Source: Nocardioides marmorisolisilvae (GTDB taxonomy: Bacteria > Actinomycetota > Actinomycetes > Propionibacteriales > Nocardioidaceae). From it: DNA of 64,000 nucleotides. Made by a program: the position numbers and the translations under genes. Of the stretch, positions 34,067 through 43,331 are shown in pieces; the stretch's first letter is position 1, and each line of letters begins with the position of its first letter. Under the pieces are notes generated by a model. That model ran no database searches. It saw nothing but the letters and a program-made list of their open reading frames with translations, and was not told where the DNA came from. The stretch is taken from assembly GCF_031656915.1 (NCBI RefSeq), contig NZ_CP134227.1:2976001-3040000 (forward strand), given 5' to 3'.

Positions 34067-35637
34067 TATCCCTGGGGCTGGTCGAAGAAGTTGTCCGGGT
34101 CGTAGGCCCGCTTCACCGCGGCGAGTCGGGCGGCGTTCGCACCGAAGTACGCCGTCCGGTGGTGCCGGACCGCACGGTCGGCGTAGTTGACGTACGCATG
34201 GTCTCCCCAGTACGGCATCAGCGTCGACCGGAACCGTCGGACGTAGGCACTGGCGTCGTGTCCGCGCTGGCCGGAGTACGTCGCGGTGTACTGGACGGTC
34301 ATCAGGGCCCGCCGGTGCACGAACGCGGTCTCCGTGGGGGACAGGTCGCGGACGTGGCCGCCGAGGGCGTCCATCGAGATCCCGGCCTCATGCAGCCCGG
34401 AGGACTGGGCCCGCTCGACCTCGCCGAGCAACTCCGCGATGCCTGCAGAGGGCAGCGCCTCGTAGCCGACGTGGGAGGTGGCCGCGAATGCCTCGCGGGT
34501 GAGCGAGCCACCCGGCCCGGTATGGCAACGCGAAGCCGGAATGGTCGCACAGCCTGCGTAGGTCATCATCGCCTCGTGGTAGCCACGCACGTGCGTGGTC
34601 CGGACCGACGGGGCCGGGGCGTGCGCGAGGAGCCCGGCGAGCTGGCGGTCGAGCGTTCCTGTGGGCCCGGTCCAGGTGCCCGAGAGCAGCAGCGTGGGAC
34701 CGCCCGGATGAGCGCCCCCGCCGAGCGCCTTCAGGGTCGACCACAACCGCGGGTCCGCATCAGGGGCCCAGTCCTGCCAGGCCTCGATCACCCGAGCAGC
34801 GGCCGAGAACGGCCAGCCCAGGTAGAAGGTGGTCAGCGTCGGCGCCGCCGTGGTCGCGAACCGCAGTGAGGTGACCACGCCCAGGTGCCCGCCTCCGCCG
34901 CCGCGCAGCGCCCAGAACAGGTCGGGATGCCGGTCCGGGTCGACGACGCGCAACCTGCCGTCGGCGGTGACCACCTCCAGCGACCGCATCGCGTCACAGG
35001 TGAGTCCCATCGCCCGGGTCAGTACGCCGACGCCGCCGCCGAGGGCCAGCCCGCTGATCCCGACGGTCGCGCACGAGCCGCCGGCCAGGGCCCGTCCCCG
35101 GTTCCCGAGGACGTCGTACACCCGGGCCAGCGCGGCACCGGCGCCGATCGAGGCTGTCCCGGAGGGGTGCACGGCGACCCGGTCGAGGTCGCGGCAGTCC
35201 AGGACCAGTGCGCTGGGCATCCCGGTTCCGGGCGCGCCGCCCGCGGACCAGCCCGGATAGCTATGGCCGCCCGACCGCACCGCCACCGGTACGCCGTGGT
35301 CCCGCGCCCAGGTGACCGCAATCGCCACGTCAGAGGCGGAGGCGACGGTGAGGACGGCCAGCGGGTGGTTGTCGTCGTACCGGGGGTTCTCGGTGCGCCG
35401 GACCCTGTTGTAGCCAGCGTCGCCCGGACGCCTCAGGAGGCCCCGGACATGCCGGCGCAGATCGCCCCAGGGGACCGGACCGGTGCTCGACGGGGGCGAC
35501 GAAGGGAGCCGCGGGGTGGACCCTGCCGCCGGAGCCGCCACGGTGGCGCCGGGGCCGCCGCTGCAGCCGGCCACCAGGCCGGCGGCGCCCGCAATCAGCA
35601 GGGCCCGACGACCGAGAGTCGATGGATTCGTGCGCAC
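34063..35637 (-). CDS. secreted FAD-binding oxidoreductase, berberine-bridge type, with Tat-like lipoprotein signal
   Basis: About 524 residues from the GTG at 35637; an ATG at 35676 would add 13 residues. The N-terminus has a twin-arginine-like signal (LGRRALLIAGAAGLVAGC) that ends in a lipobox. The FAD domain contains RSGGHSYPG, where the histidine attaches FAD. GSCATVGISGLALGGG follows; its cysteine is in place for a second covalent bond. The C-terminal BBE motif is YDPDNFFDQPQGY. It should be a folded flavoprotein oxidase exported by Tat, of the sugar- or alcohol-oxidising kind. It is coupled to the M15 gene by a 4-bp overlap. Confidence 0.82.
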   Translation of the reverse strand: MRTNPSTLGRRALLIAGAAGLVAGCSGGPGATVAAPAAGSTPRLPSSPPSSTGPVPWGDLRRHVRGLLRRPGDAGYNRVRRTENPRYDDNHPLAVLTVASASDVAIAVTWARDHGVPVAVRSGGHSYPGWSAGGAPGTGMPSALVLDCRDLDRVAVHPSGTASIGAGAALARVYDVLGNRGRALAGGSCATVGISGLALGGGVGVLTRAMGLTCDAMRSLEVVTADGRLRVVDPDRHPDLFWALRGGGGGHLGVVTSLRFATTAAPTLTTFYLGWPFSAAARVIEAWQDWAPDADPRLWSTLKALGGGAHPGGPTLLLSGTWTGPTGTLDRQLAGLLAHAPAPSVRTTHVRGYHEAMMTYAGCATIPASRCHTGPGGSLTREAFAATSHVGYEALPSAGIAELLGEVERAQSSGLHEAGISMDALGGHVRDLSPTETAFVHRRALMTVQYTATYSGQRGHDASAYVRRFRSTLMPYWGDHAYVNYADRAVRHHRTAYFGANAARLAAVKRAYDPDNFFDQPQGY

Positions 35638-35709
35638 GTCCCCATGGTGCCTCGGACAGCGCACAGTCGGGGCCATGCAATCCCGGGATCAAGCAGTCTC
35701 ATCGTGCGG

Positions 35710-35725
35710 GCTACCTGTCGGTAAC
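35710..35725. promoter_or_regulatory. Imperfect palindrome GCTACC-TGTC-GGTAAC next to an acyl-CoA dehydrogenase promoter
   Basis: The arms pair at 5 of 6 positions, and the inner TACC/GGTA is perfect. The site directly adjoins the -10 box at 35726, so it is a candidate operator. It differs from the TGACAG-N5-CTGTCA sites near 0.5 and 1.7 kb. Confidence 0.35.
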
Positions 35726-35731
35726 TAGGAT
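35726..35731 (+). promoter_or_regulatory. -10 box TAGGAT, leaderless start of acyl-CoA dehydrogenase
   Basis: TAGGAT ends 6 nt before ATG 35738, which favours that codon over the GTG at 35732. Confidence 0.5.
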
Positions 35732-35737
35732 GTGCGC

Positions 35738-36892
35738 ATGGAGCGCACCATCTACGACGCCGACCACGAGTCCTTCCGCGAGTCCGTCCGCGAGTTCCTC
35801 GCCCGCGAGGTCGAGCCCCACCTCGAGAAGTACGAGCAGAACCACGGGCTCGACCGCGAGTTCTGGCGCGCCGCCGGCGCGCAGGGGTTCCTCGGACTGG
35901 AGATCCCCGAGCAGTACGGCGGCCAGTTGGAGCCAGGGGCCGGCGACTACCGGTTCAATGCCGTGCTCACCGAGGAGCTCGCGCGAGTCAACATGGCGCT
36001 CGCCTCGTGCGTCGGCATCCACGCCGACATCGTCGCGCCGTACCTGGTGCACCTGACCACCGAGGAGCAGCGCGAGCGCTGGCTGCCCCCGTACGCCACC
36101 GGCGAGCTGCTGGGCGCGATCGGGATGACCGAGCCGAGCGTCGGCTCGGACCTGGCGAACCTGCGGACCACGGCCGTGCAGGACGGCGACAGCTGGGTGA
36201 TCAACGGCTCGAAGACGTTCATCACCAACGGCTTCAGCGCGGACCTCGTCGTGGTGGCCGCCCGCACCTCGCCGGAGAAGAAGGCGAAGGGGATCTCGCT
36301 GTTCGGCGTCGAGACGGCGAACCCCGGCTTCGCGCTGGGTCGCAAGCTCGACAAGGTCGGCCAGGACGAGTCCGACACCGCCGAGATGTCCTTCACCGAC
36401 CTGAGGGTGAGCAACGACGACCTGATCGGGCCGCTCGACACCGGGTTCGTCTCGATGATGCAGTTCCTGCCGCAGGAGCGGCTCAACTGCGCTGTCGCGA
36501 ACCTGGCGCACGCCCGGCAGATCCTCGACGAGACGATCCAGTACGCCAAGGAGCGCGAGGCGTTCGGCCAGCCGATCGGCAGGTTCCAGAACACCCAGTT
36601 CCTGCTTGCCGAGCTGGTCACCAAGGCGGACGTCACCCAGGCCTTCATCGACCAGTGCGTGACCGCGCACGCTGCCGGCAGGCTCACCCCGGTGGACGCC
36701 GCGAAGGCCAAGTGGTGGAGCTCGCAGGTGCAGAACGAGATCCTTGACCATTGCGTGCAGGTCCACGGCGGCTACGGCTACATGAACGAGTACCGGGTCG
36801 CCCGCGCCTGGCGCGATGCCAGGGTGACGAAGATCTGGGCCGGCTCGAACGAGATCATGAAGATGCTGATCGGCCGCGACCTGGGCCTCTGA
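35738..36892 (+). CDS. acyl-CoA dehydrogenase family protein
   Basis: A 384-residue flavoenzyme, the normal length for the family. It has MTEPSVGSDLANLRTTA and then TFITNG, which is typical of the FAD-binding middle domain. C-terminal QVHGGYGYMNEY carries the conserved flavin-contact segment, followed by ARVTKIWAGSNEIMKMLIGRDLGL. The catalytic base is probably the glutamate in GSNEIMK or nearby. It oxidises an acyl-CoA at C2-C3 in fatty acid or branched amino acid breakdown. It stands alone with its own promoter and possible operator. Confidence 0.88.
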   Translation: MERTIYDADHESFRESVREFLAREVEPHLEKYEQNHGLDREFWRAAGAQGFLGLEIPEQYGGQLEPGAGDYRFNAVLTEELARVNMALASCVGIHADIVAPYLVHLTTEEQRERWLPPYATGELLGAIGMTEPSVGSDLANLRTTAVQDGDSWVINGSKTFITNGFSADLVVVAARTSPEKKAKGISLFGVETANPGFALGRKLDKVGQDESDTAEMSFTDLRVSNDDLIGPLDTGFVSMMQFLPQERLNCAVANLAHARQILDETIQYAKEREAFGQPIGRFQNTQFLLAELVTKADVTQAFIDQCVTAHAAGRLTPVDAAKAKWWSSQVQNEILDHCVQVHGGYGYMNEYRVARAWRDARVTKIWAGSNEIMKMLIGRDLGL

Positions 36893-36997
36893 TCGGAAAC
36901 CGGGCACAGGGCGCGACCTGGGCCGGTACGGTCGTGAGGAGATCAGCCTCGGCAGCTCCCGGGATCTCGCCCCGTCACCTTGTCCCTGAGGAGCACC

Positions 36998-37306
36998 ATG
37001 GCCCGGACCGTCCCAATCGTTCTCGCCCTCGCGCTGTCGGCGTTCGCCGGCTGCTCTGCATCGGTCGGCTCGGACTCGGTCTCCGGCAATGACCTGGCCA
37101 AGCAGGTGTCGAGTCAGCTCGCCAAAAAGGTCGGCCAGGTCCCGGACAAGGTCACCTGCCCGTCGTTGAAGGCGAAGGTGGGGGCGAAGGCCCGCTGCAC
37201 CCTCACCGACGGCGCCCGCGAGTACGGCGTGTCGGTGACGGTCACCAAGGTGAACGGCTCCGATGTCAACTTCGACATCCAGGTGGACAACACCCCGAAG
37301 TCGTAA
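36998..37306 (+). CDS. DUF4333 family small lipoprotein
   Basis: A 102-residue protein with a lipobox (ALSAFAGC) near residue 18 and one compact domain. The domain contains VTCPSLKAKVGAKARCTL, whose two cysteines probably form a disulphide, then TVTKVNGSDVNFDIQV. This is the DUF4333 pattern, common in actinobacteria and without known function. The start at ATG 36998 has a good ribosome site (GAGGAG); an in-frame codon 18 bp upstream is less likely. Confidence 0.78.
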   Translation: MARTVPIVLALALSAFAGCSASVGSDSVSGNDLAKQVSSQLAKKVGQVPDKVTCPSLKAKVGAKARCTLTDGAREYGVSVTVTKVNGSDVNFDIQVDNTPKS

Positions 37307-37336
37307 CCCGCTCCATCCGGCACCTTCCGCGGACGG

Positions 37337-37342
37337 CAGACT
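37337..37342 (+). promoter_or_regulatory. -10 box CAGACT, leaderless start of thpR
   Basis: CAGACT ends 6 nt before GTG 37349, which supports that start over ATG 37355. Confidence 0.45.
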
Positions 37343-37348
37343 GCAAGG

Positions 37349-37915
37349 GTGCGGATGTTCGTGGCAGTGGTTCCCCCGGAGGGGGCGGTCGAGGACCTCG
37401 ACGGCTTCCTCGAGGTACGACGCGGAGCAGCCGACTTCCGGTGGACCTCGGCGGACCAGTGGCACCTGACCCTGGCCTTCATGGCCGACCTGGCCGAGCG
37501 CAAGCTGGACGACCTTGTCGCCCGGCTCGGCCGTGCGGCCGCGCGTCGGCACCCGATGGCCTGCCGGTTCGCCGGGGGCGGAGCGTTCCCGAATGCCGCG
37601 CGTGCGAAGGTGCTCTGGGCCGGCGTCGAGACCGATGACCCGGTCGAGCTGAGTCGGCTCGCCACCGGGTGTCGTGCCGCCGCCTCGAAGGCGGGCGCCC
37701 CCGTCGACGGCCAACGCTTCCGCGGGCACCTGACCCTGGCCAGGATCGGGCACCCGGTCGAGGCGACCCGGTGGGTGCGGTTGCTGGACGGCTACCGCGG
37801 ACCGGAGTGGACGATCGACCGGATCGCCCTCGTCGAGAGCCACCTCGGCGAAGGGCCGAGGCGTCGCCCGCGCCACGAGGTGCTCGAGACCTTCGACCTG
37901 GGGGCCACCGGATGA
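37349..37915 (+). CDS. thpR: RNA 2',3'-cyclic phosphodiesterase (2H family)
   Basis: A 188-residue 2H phosphoesterase. The two catalytic HxT motifs are both present: WHLTLAF near residue 40 and GHLTLAR near residue 130. The enzyme opens 2',3'-cyclic phosphates on RNA ends or related nucleotides. Its stop overlaps the start of the MOSC gene (ATGA), so translation is coupled. Confidence 0.87.
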   Translation: MRMFVAVVPPEGAVEDLDGFLEVRRGAADFRWTSADQWHLTLAFMADLAERKLDDLVARLGRAAARRHPMACRFAGGGAFPNAARAKVLWAGVETDDPVELSRLATGCRAAASKAGAPVDGQRFRGHLTLARIGHPVEATRWVRLLDGYRGPEWTIDRIALVESHLGEGPRRRPRHEVLETFDLGATG

Positions 37916-38676
37916 GGGTCCATCGGGTCGGGCTGTCGACGATGAAGGGCGCCCGGCACGAGGAGCGTGACGAGGTCGAGCTCGCCGCGAGCGGGCCGGT
38001 CGACGACCGGATCCTCTGCGTGGTCGACGTCGAGTCCCGCGCGGTGCTGCGCACGGTGGCCAACCCCATGCTGCTCCGGACCCGGGCGCACTGGAGCGAT
38101 CCCGTCCTCCGTCTGGAGCTGCCCGGCGGCGAGGTGACCGGCGAGCTCGACCCGGGTGAGGTGCTGGACTTCGACTACTGGGGTCGCCGGCCGGCCCTGC
38201 GTCTGCAGAGCAGCGTCCACGCGGCCGCGCTCTCGGACCTCCTCGGCCTCCCGGTCCGGCTGGCGCGGGTCACCACCCCCGCCGACGTCGTGTACGGCGC
38301 ACCGGTGACGATCGTGACCACCAGCGATCTGGCCGAGCTCGGGTCGCGGGCCGGCGTACCCGACCTGCTCGGGGAGTTCGCACGGTTCCGCGCCACCCTG
38401 ACCCTCGACGACGGCAGCGATCCGCTCCCGACCGACGCCACCGGAGTCCGCGTGCAGGTCGGGACGGCGACGATCGAGCTGCTCCGACCGATCCCGCGCT
38501 GCGCCGTGATCGACCTGGATCCGTGGACCGGGCAACGCAATCGACACCTGCTGGAAACCTTGGCGGGATATCGTCGAGAGGCCGGTGAGATCTGGTTCGG
38601 ACACTATGCCCGGGTCGTCTCGCCCGGCCGGTGCGCCGCCGGTGACCGCGTTCGACTTGTCGATCCGAGAGAGTGA
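37912..38676 (+). CDS. MOSC domain-containing protein
   Basis: A 254-residue protein with an N-terminal MOSC beta-barrel (MRVHRVGLSTMKG to LCVVDVE) and a C-terminal MOSC domain. In the latter, RCAVIDLDPWTG holds the cysteine expected near the molybdenum-cofactor sulphur site. Family members transfer sulphur to the molybdenum cofactor or reduce N-hydroxylated compounds. The frame is open further upstream but overlaps thpR, so ATG 37912 is used. Confidence 0.78.
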   Translation: MRVHRVGLSTMKGARHEERDEVELAASGPVDDRILCVVDVESRAVLRTVANPMLLRTRAHWSDPVLRLELPGGEVTGELDPGEVLDFDYWGRRPALRLQSSVHAAALSDLLGLPVRLARVTTPADVVYGAPVTIVTTSDLAELGSRAGVPDLLGEFARFRATLTLDDGSDPLPTDATGVRVQVGTATIELLRPIPRCAVIDLDPWTGQRNRHLLETLAGYRREAGEIWFGHYARVVSPGRCAAGDRVRLVDPRE

Positions 38677-38678
38677 CG

Positions 38679-39290
38679 ATGTCCTACCTGCTGCGTGTGC
38701 AGCTGCCCGACGTGCCCGGATCTCTCGGCCGCCTGGCGTCCGCCGTCGGCATGGCCGGCGGCAACATCGACGCCATCGAGATCGTCTCCCGCGACGGCGG
38801 GCTCGCCGTCGACGATGTCTTCCTGGCCGCCGACGGCGGGGTGATGCCGGACAGCATCGTGTCGGCCTGTCAGCAGATCGAGGGCGTGACGGTCCTGTGG
38901 ATCTCGCGGTACGCCGCCGGCACGAACCTCTTCCTCGACCTGGAGGCGGTCGAGTCGATGACCGAGGACCCGGCCACCGCCGCGAACACGCTCGTCGACC
39001 TGGTCCCCGACGTGTTCCGTGTCGACTGGGGTCTGCGGATCCGGCGTACCGATGAGGGCATGGAAGTTCTGCACCGGACATCCGCCGCGCCCTCCGAGTT
39101 GCCCCAGGACATCGAGTGGCCCGAGGACAAGGTGCACCAGCTCAACCTCGGTGACCTGATCGTCGCGGGCGCGCGGATCGGCGGCGACGAGGCGATCGTG
39201 ATCGCCCGACGTGGCGGCCCTGTCTTCTTGGAGTCCGAGCTCGCTCGCCTCAGGCACCTCGCCGCGCTGGCAGCCTCGATCAGTCGCTGA
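38679..39290 (+). CDS. ACT domain-containing protein
   Basis: A 203-residue protein. The N-terminal ACT domain (LRVQLPDVPGSLGRLASAVGMAGGNIDAIEI) is the ligand-binding fold used for amino acid sensing. The C-terminal half is a separate domain with EDKVHQLNLGDLIVAGARIGGDEAIVIARRGG. No catalytic domain is attached, so it may be a regulatory subunit or sensor. It follows the MOSC gene by 2 bp and is probably in the same transcript. An alternative GTG start lies 6 bp upstream. Confidence 0.78.
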   Translation: MSYLLRVQLPDVPGSLGRLASAVGMAGGNIDAIEIVSRDGGLAVDDVFLAADGGVMPDSIVSACQQIEGVTVLWISRYAAGTNLFLDLEAVESMTEDPATAANTLVDLVPDVFRVDWGLRIRRTDEGMEVLHRTSAAPSELPQDIEWPEDKVHQLNLGDLIVAGARIGGDEAIVIARRGGPVFLESELARLRHLAALAASISR

Positions 39291-39317
39291 GCGCAGACTG
39301 CCTCGCCCCATCCTCGC

Positions 39318-40820
39318 TCAGCCCGAGCACCCGCCGACCTGCGCGACGTCGCCGTCGACCCGCCAGCGGCCATGGTCGCGGAAGTGCCAGGCCGAGCAGT
39401 AGTAGAAGCTCAGCAGCGACCCACGATGCAGGGTCACTGGTGACCAGCGGCCGTGGCCCACGGGCTCGAGGTAGCGGAACGCCGTACCGGTGAGGGCCTG
39501 GTCGTTGTCGCGATGCTTGAGGTAACGGTCCAGCCACGCCTGTGTGTAGTGGCTGGCGAGGTCCTGGCCGTACCGGCTCGCAGGCAGCACCAGCGGGATG
39601 TCGGTGTACTCCAGGTGCGTCGATGCACGGGGTACGACGAGCATCGTGTCCAGTCCACGGCTGGCCCACGCGTCATAGCCCGTGCGTCGCTCGCGCATCG
39701 GGTCCGGGCCTTGCGGTGAGGGACCCGGCACCAGCGACGAGCCGCCGCTGAGCTGCCAGGGCGTGACCGTGAAGCCGTACTCGGACTGCACCGCGAGCGC
39801 CGGGACCTTCGGTCGGTTGCCAGCCCCGTCGAGCGCGCCGGTCGAGTCCGGCCCGGTGAGCTTGTCCAGCGCGACGACGGCTTCGACGCGCTTGTCGATG
39901 CCCTGCACCTTCGACACCGCGGCGGCGCCGAGCGAGTGTCCGATGATCGCGATCCGGGTCGTGCGCCCCGCAGTGACCGTGCGCCGGTCGGGAGTGCGGT
40001 TCCAGGATCGCCAGTAGGGGTTGAACGCGTCGACCTTCGCGGCCGCGGCGCGCGGGTTCGGATAGTGACGGCGCGGGTCTGAGGTGAAGAAGCTGAGCGC
40101 GTCCCGGGTGCCGACCACGAAGTTGGCGAGCTGCTGGAAGGGCACGCCGGGGCACGGGGTCATCTCACCGGCGAGCGGCTTGGAGAGGACGTTGCAGAAC
40201 GGCAGGGCGGAGCCCGAGGTGTGCGGCAGCGTCTCGCTGGTGCCCTGACCCTGGACGTCGTAGGTGAGGACGACGTAGCCACGCTCGGCCAGGTCCTCCG
40301 CGAGCCAGCGATACATCCCCTCGCTTCCCTGCACGGACCCCTCGGTGATGACCACGCCCGGGAACGGGCCACGCAGCCGACGGTGGCTGTAGGGGTCGCG
40401 GGCGTGCGGCATCGGACGGTAGACGGTGCCATGCAGCAGCGCGCCGTACCTGTCGGTGAAGGCCACCTTCTGCATCTGCCCGCGGGTCCCCGCCCAGCCC
40501 GCGCGCAGCGGGTTGCCGACGTTCCAGCCCGGCACCAGGGCCCCGGTGGTGAGCTCGGGGTGCGTGGGCGTCGCGGCCTGCGCGAGCAGCTGTGCGGTGC
40601 TCGTCGCGTTGCCCTGCGCGATCAGAGCCGGCAGGTACGCCGGGTTGCGCAGCTGACCGCCCGGTCCGGTGATCCGGCCATAGGCCGCGGCGATGTTCTG
40701 CAGGTCACGCAACTCATACGCCGCAGAGCCCGGCTCTGGCTTGGCGACGGCGTGGGCCGGCGCAGCGGTCAGCAGCAGACCGGCGATCGCAAGCCCGACT
40801 GCGGCTGTCCGTGGGTGCAC
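39318..40820 (-). CDS. secreted alpha/beta hydrolase
   Basis: A 500-residue protein with a signal peptide (AAVGLAIAGLLLTAAPAHA, cleavage near residue 24). The nucleophile elbow is IIGHSLGAAAV, and an upstream GVVITEGSVQGS segment probably forms the oxyanion hole. A likely catalytic His follows in STHLEY. No lipase lid or named subfamily is visible. It probably acts as an esterase or peptidase outside the cell. It starts with GTG and diverges from the regulator gene. Confidence 0.78.
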   Translation of the reverse strand: MHPRTAAVGLAIAGLLLTAAPAHAVAKPEPGSAAYELRDLQNIAAAYGRITGPGGQLRNPAYLPALIAQGNATSTAQLLAQAATPTHPELTTGALVPGWNVGNPLRAGWAGTRGQMQKVAFTDRYGALLHGTVYRPMPHARDPYSHRRLRGPFPGVVITEGSVQGSEGMYRWLAEDLAERGYVVLTYDVQGQGTSETLPHTSGSALPFCNVLSKPLAGEMTPCPGVPFQQLANFVVGTRDALSFFTSDPRRHYPNPRAAAAKVDAFNPYWRSWNRTPDRRTVTAGRTTRIAIIGHSLGAAAVSKVQGIDKRVEAVVALDKLTGPDSTGALDGAGNRPKVPALAVQSEYGFTVTPWQLSGGSSLVPGPSPQGPDPMRERRTGYDAWASRGLDTMLVVPRASTHLEYTDIPLVLPASRYGQDLASHYTQAWLDRYLKHRDNDQALTGTAFRYLEPVGHGRWSPVTLHRGSLLSFYYCSAWHFRDHGRWRVDGDVAQVGGCSG

Positions 40821-40967
40821 TCAATCCCAACGACCGTCCACCCGAGGGAGTGACGCCGGCGCTCAGTTGCCGGATTCACCCTTCACCAAGACTCCGAGGA
40901 CCTATCGTGGCTCGTGGCCCCGACGTAGTCCGGGCACACGAGTCGAGCACGTGTTTCGGAGCAGCCG

Positions 40968-43067
40968 ATGAGCTCACCAGCCGAGCGCCTGTGCACGGCC
41001 GCCGAGGCCGCGATGGCGGCTGGTGAGGTTCGTCAGGCGGAGGCGCTGGTGACGGACGCGCTCACTGAGGTGTCCAACCTCGAGGACCGCGTGCGTGCCC
41101 GCTGCACGCAGGCACGCCTCGCTCTGCTCGCCGGGCGAGAGACCACCGACCTGATCGCGCTACTGCGCCGCGAGGCAGGTGAGGTGATCGACACCGATCC
41201 GACGGCGGCGCGAACGCTGCTGGTCCAGGCGGTGCTGTTGATGCTCTACGCGTGGCGGCCCGACACCGTGCCGGTCGCCGAGCAGGCGTTCGCCCTGGTG
41301 GAGCCCGCCGACGAAGCCATGCACGCCCGGGTCGAGACGATGCTTGGCCTGGCGCTCGTCGTGGCCGGGGACCCGGACCGGGCCCTGGGGCACCTCTCCC
41401 GGAGCACCGAGCTGCTGCGCATCGGCGGCCCGCCCCAGGAGATGCTGCAGACCCTGGAGCACGTCGTCGTCGCGCTGGCCGGCATCGAGAGGTACGCCGA
41501 CGCGATGACCCTGTGTCGGCGCTACGTGCGGGTGGTACGCCGTACTGCCGCCGACGGCCTGCTGCCGACGGTGCTGTGCCTGACCGCCAACACCGCGTTC
41601 TTCCTCGCCGAGCTCGACGAGATGGAGGTCGCCGCCTCCGAGGCGCTCAACCTCGCGCGCAGCCGTGGGCTGGCCTCCGGCGAGGCCTTCGCACGCGTCT
41701 GCCTGGCGCTGGTGCTGGCGTTGCGGGGCGCCCGCGTCGAGGCAGAGGAGCATGCCCGGGCCGCAGCGGCGGTGCTCGACGAGGTGGGGTTGGCGGTGCT
41801 GGTGCCCACGACCTGGTCGGCCCGCGGGCTGGCCGCGCTCGGCCTCGCGGACTGGGACGCGGCCGTCGCGGCCTACGACGAGCTGGCGCGCCTGTTCGCG
41901 GAGGTGCCGACGCCGCGCGGTCTGCTGCACTGGCACGCGGATCGCCTCGAGGCGCTGTGGCGCTCGGGCGCGCACGAACGCGCCCGCGAGGCGCTGCGCG
42001 TCGCCGAGGACGGCGTGGAGCTGCAGGGACCGTGGGAGCAGGCGGTGGTCACGCGCGCTGCTGCCCTCGTCGACGACACCCCGCACGCCGAGGTGCTCTT
42101 CGGCCGCGCGCTGACCCTGCACGAAGACGCTGCCTCGCCCTTCGAGCGGGCCCGCACCCAGCTCTGCTTCGGTGAGTGGCTGCTCGACGCGGGCCGCACC
42201 GAGGAGGCCACCGCGCAGCTCGGGGCGGCCCGGGCGGTCTTCGCCGAGCTGGACACGCGAGGGTGGCGGGACCGAGCCGCCGCGCTGCTCGAGCGCGCCT
42301 GCTCACCGAAGGTGGCCGACGGTGCACGACTGCGGGTGGTCCAGGACTCGGGTCCGGTGCGCGTTCAGGCCTTCGGGCCGATCACGTTGGTGCGCGACGA
42401 CCTCCGCGAACGGGTGCCGATGGGCGGGCCGGGTGGGCTGCTGCGCTATCTGGTCGCCGTCGGTGGATCGGCCCACGTCGACAAGGTGATCGACGACCTG
42501 TGGCCCGACGCCGAGCTGAGCCGCGGCGGGGAGCGGCTGCGCACGCTGCTGGCCAGGGCCCGTCGCAGGTTCGGGCCGATCGTCGTCCGCGACGGCGCCA
42601 CGATCCGCTGGGCGTCCGGCGTCAGCGTCGACATCGACGAGTTCGGCGAGCTCGCCCGGCTCGCCCTGTCCAAGGACGATGCCGCCATCGACCATGCCCG
42701 GGCGGCCATGGAGCTGGTGCGCGGCGACGTGCTGCCGCTCGAGCGGTACGCCGACTGGGCGGTCGTCGCCCGGGAGCGTCACCGCCAGCAGCGGCTGGCG
42801 CTGCTGGACCTGCTCGCCGCCGACCACCTGCGTCACGGGCGGCTCAGCGCTGCCGCCGATCACCTGCGCCGGGCCATCGACGACGAACCCCTGGACGAGT
42901 CGCGCCGTGCGCGGCTCGCGGAGATCCTCATTCGAGGCGGCGACCGGGTGGGTGCGCTGGCCGTTCTGTCCGACGCCGAGCGCGCGGCCGACGAGCTCGG
43001 CGTCCCGGTGTCGCCGGTCGTGCGTGATCTTCGTCGGCGGGTGGCGGAGGGCGGCGAGCCGGCGTGA
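40968..43067 (+). CDS. transcriptional regulator with TPR-like repeats and BTAD (SARP-like) domain
   Basis: A 699-residue protein. The first 440 or so residues are alpha-helical TPR-like repeats (for example the AEEHARAAAAVLDEVGLA helices). A winged-helix follows near residue 460 (VRVQAFGPITLVRDDL, then GGERLRTLLARARRRF). A bacterial transcriptional activator domain comes last (SVDIDEFGELARLA to PVVRDLRRR). The order is reversed with respect to classic SARPs, which start with the DNA-binding domain. No ATPase domain is present. It sits directly before the small gene and the giant secreted protein and is a likely activator of them. Confidence 0.78.
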   Translation: MSSPAERLCTAAEAAMAAGEVRQAEALVTDALTEVSNLEDRVRARCTQARLALLAGRETTDLIALLRREAGEVIDTDPTAARTLLVQAVLLMLYAWRPDTVPVAEQAFALVEPADEAMHARVETMLGLALVVAGDPDRALGHLSRSTELLRIGGPPQEMLQTLEHVVVALAGIERYADAMTLCRRYVRVVRRTAADGLLPTVLCLTANTAFFLAELDEMEVAASEALNLARSRGLASGEAFARVCLALVLALRGARVEAEEHARAAAAVLDEVGLAVLVPTTWSARGLAALGLADWDAAVAAYDELARLFAEVPTPRGLLHWHADRLEALWRSGAHERAREALRVAEDGVELQGPWEQAVVTRAAALVDDTPHAEVLFGRALTLHEDAASPFERARTQLCFGEWLLDAGRTEEATAQLGAARAVFAELDTRGWRDRAAALLERACSPKVADGARLRVVQDSGPVRVQAFGPITLVRDDLRERVPMGGPGGLLRYLVAVGGSAHVDKVIDDLWPDAELSRGGERLRTLLARARRRFGPIVVRDGATIRWASGVSVDIDEFGELARLALSKDDAAIDHARAAMELVRGDVLPLERYADWAVVARERHRQQRLALLDLLAADHLRHGRLSAAADHLRRAIDDEPLDESRRARLAEILIRGGDRVGALAVLSDAERAADELGVPVSPVVRDLRRRVAEGGEPA

Positions 43068-43093
43068 CACGGTCCTGTTGCGCCCGTGTCACG
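43063..43093. promoter_or_regulatory. Inverted repeat with perfect 10-bp arms between the regulator and the small gene
   Basis: CGTGACACGG (43063-43072) and CCGTGTCACG (43084-43093) are exact complements with an 11-nt loop. It starts at the stop codon of the regulator gene and ends 9 bp before a -10 box. It may therefore serve as the terminator of one gene or as an operator for the next. Confidence 0.55.
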
Positions 43094-43102
43094 GGTCGGG
43101 CC

Positions 43103-43108
43103 TAGCGT
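43103..43108 (+). promoter_or_regulatory. -10 box TAGCGT, leaderless start of the small gene at 43116
   Basis: TAGCGT ends 7 nt before GTG 43116. It is the main support for reading the small frame as a gene that starts there rather than at 43086. Confidence 0.5.
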
Positions 43109-43115
43109 CCCGGCC

Positions 43116-43331
43116 GTGCTGGTCTCCTACGTTCTCCGCCTGGTCGCCTCCGAGGCTGCCCAGGGGAGGCTCGTGGGCGAGGTCGAGGACGTGCAGAGCG
43201 GTGAGATCCGGGTGATCCGCGGTGCAGGCGAGCTCGCGGCGGTGGTCCGTGCGAGTCAGCGCGCTGGTGTTGGCATCACATTCCCGGAGGCATCGCCATG
43301 GCGCGACCGACCCGATCCCACGTCCGACTGA
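43116..43331 (+). CDS. small conserved-looking protein, unknown function
   Basis: A 71-residue protein beginning LVSYVLRLVASEAAQGRL, followed by GEVEDVQSGEIRVIRGAGEL. The N-terminal part looks like a compact alpha-beta fold with normal coding bias. The last 12 residues overlap the start of the giant gene in another frame. Similar short proteins occur scattered in actinobacteria without assigned function, as far as I can recall. The leaderless promoter and the operator-like repeat upstream support it. Confidence 0.6.
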   Translation: MLVSYVLRLVASEAAQGRLVGEVEDVQSGEIRVIRGAGELAAVVRASQRAGVGITFPEASPWRDRPDPTSD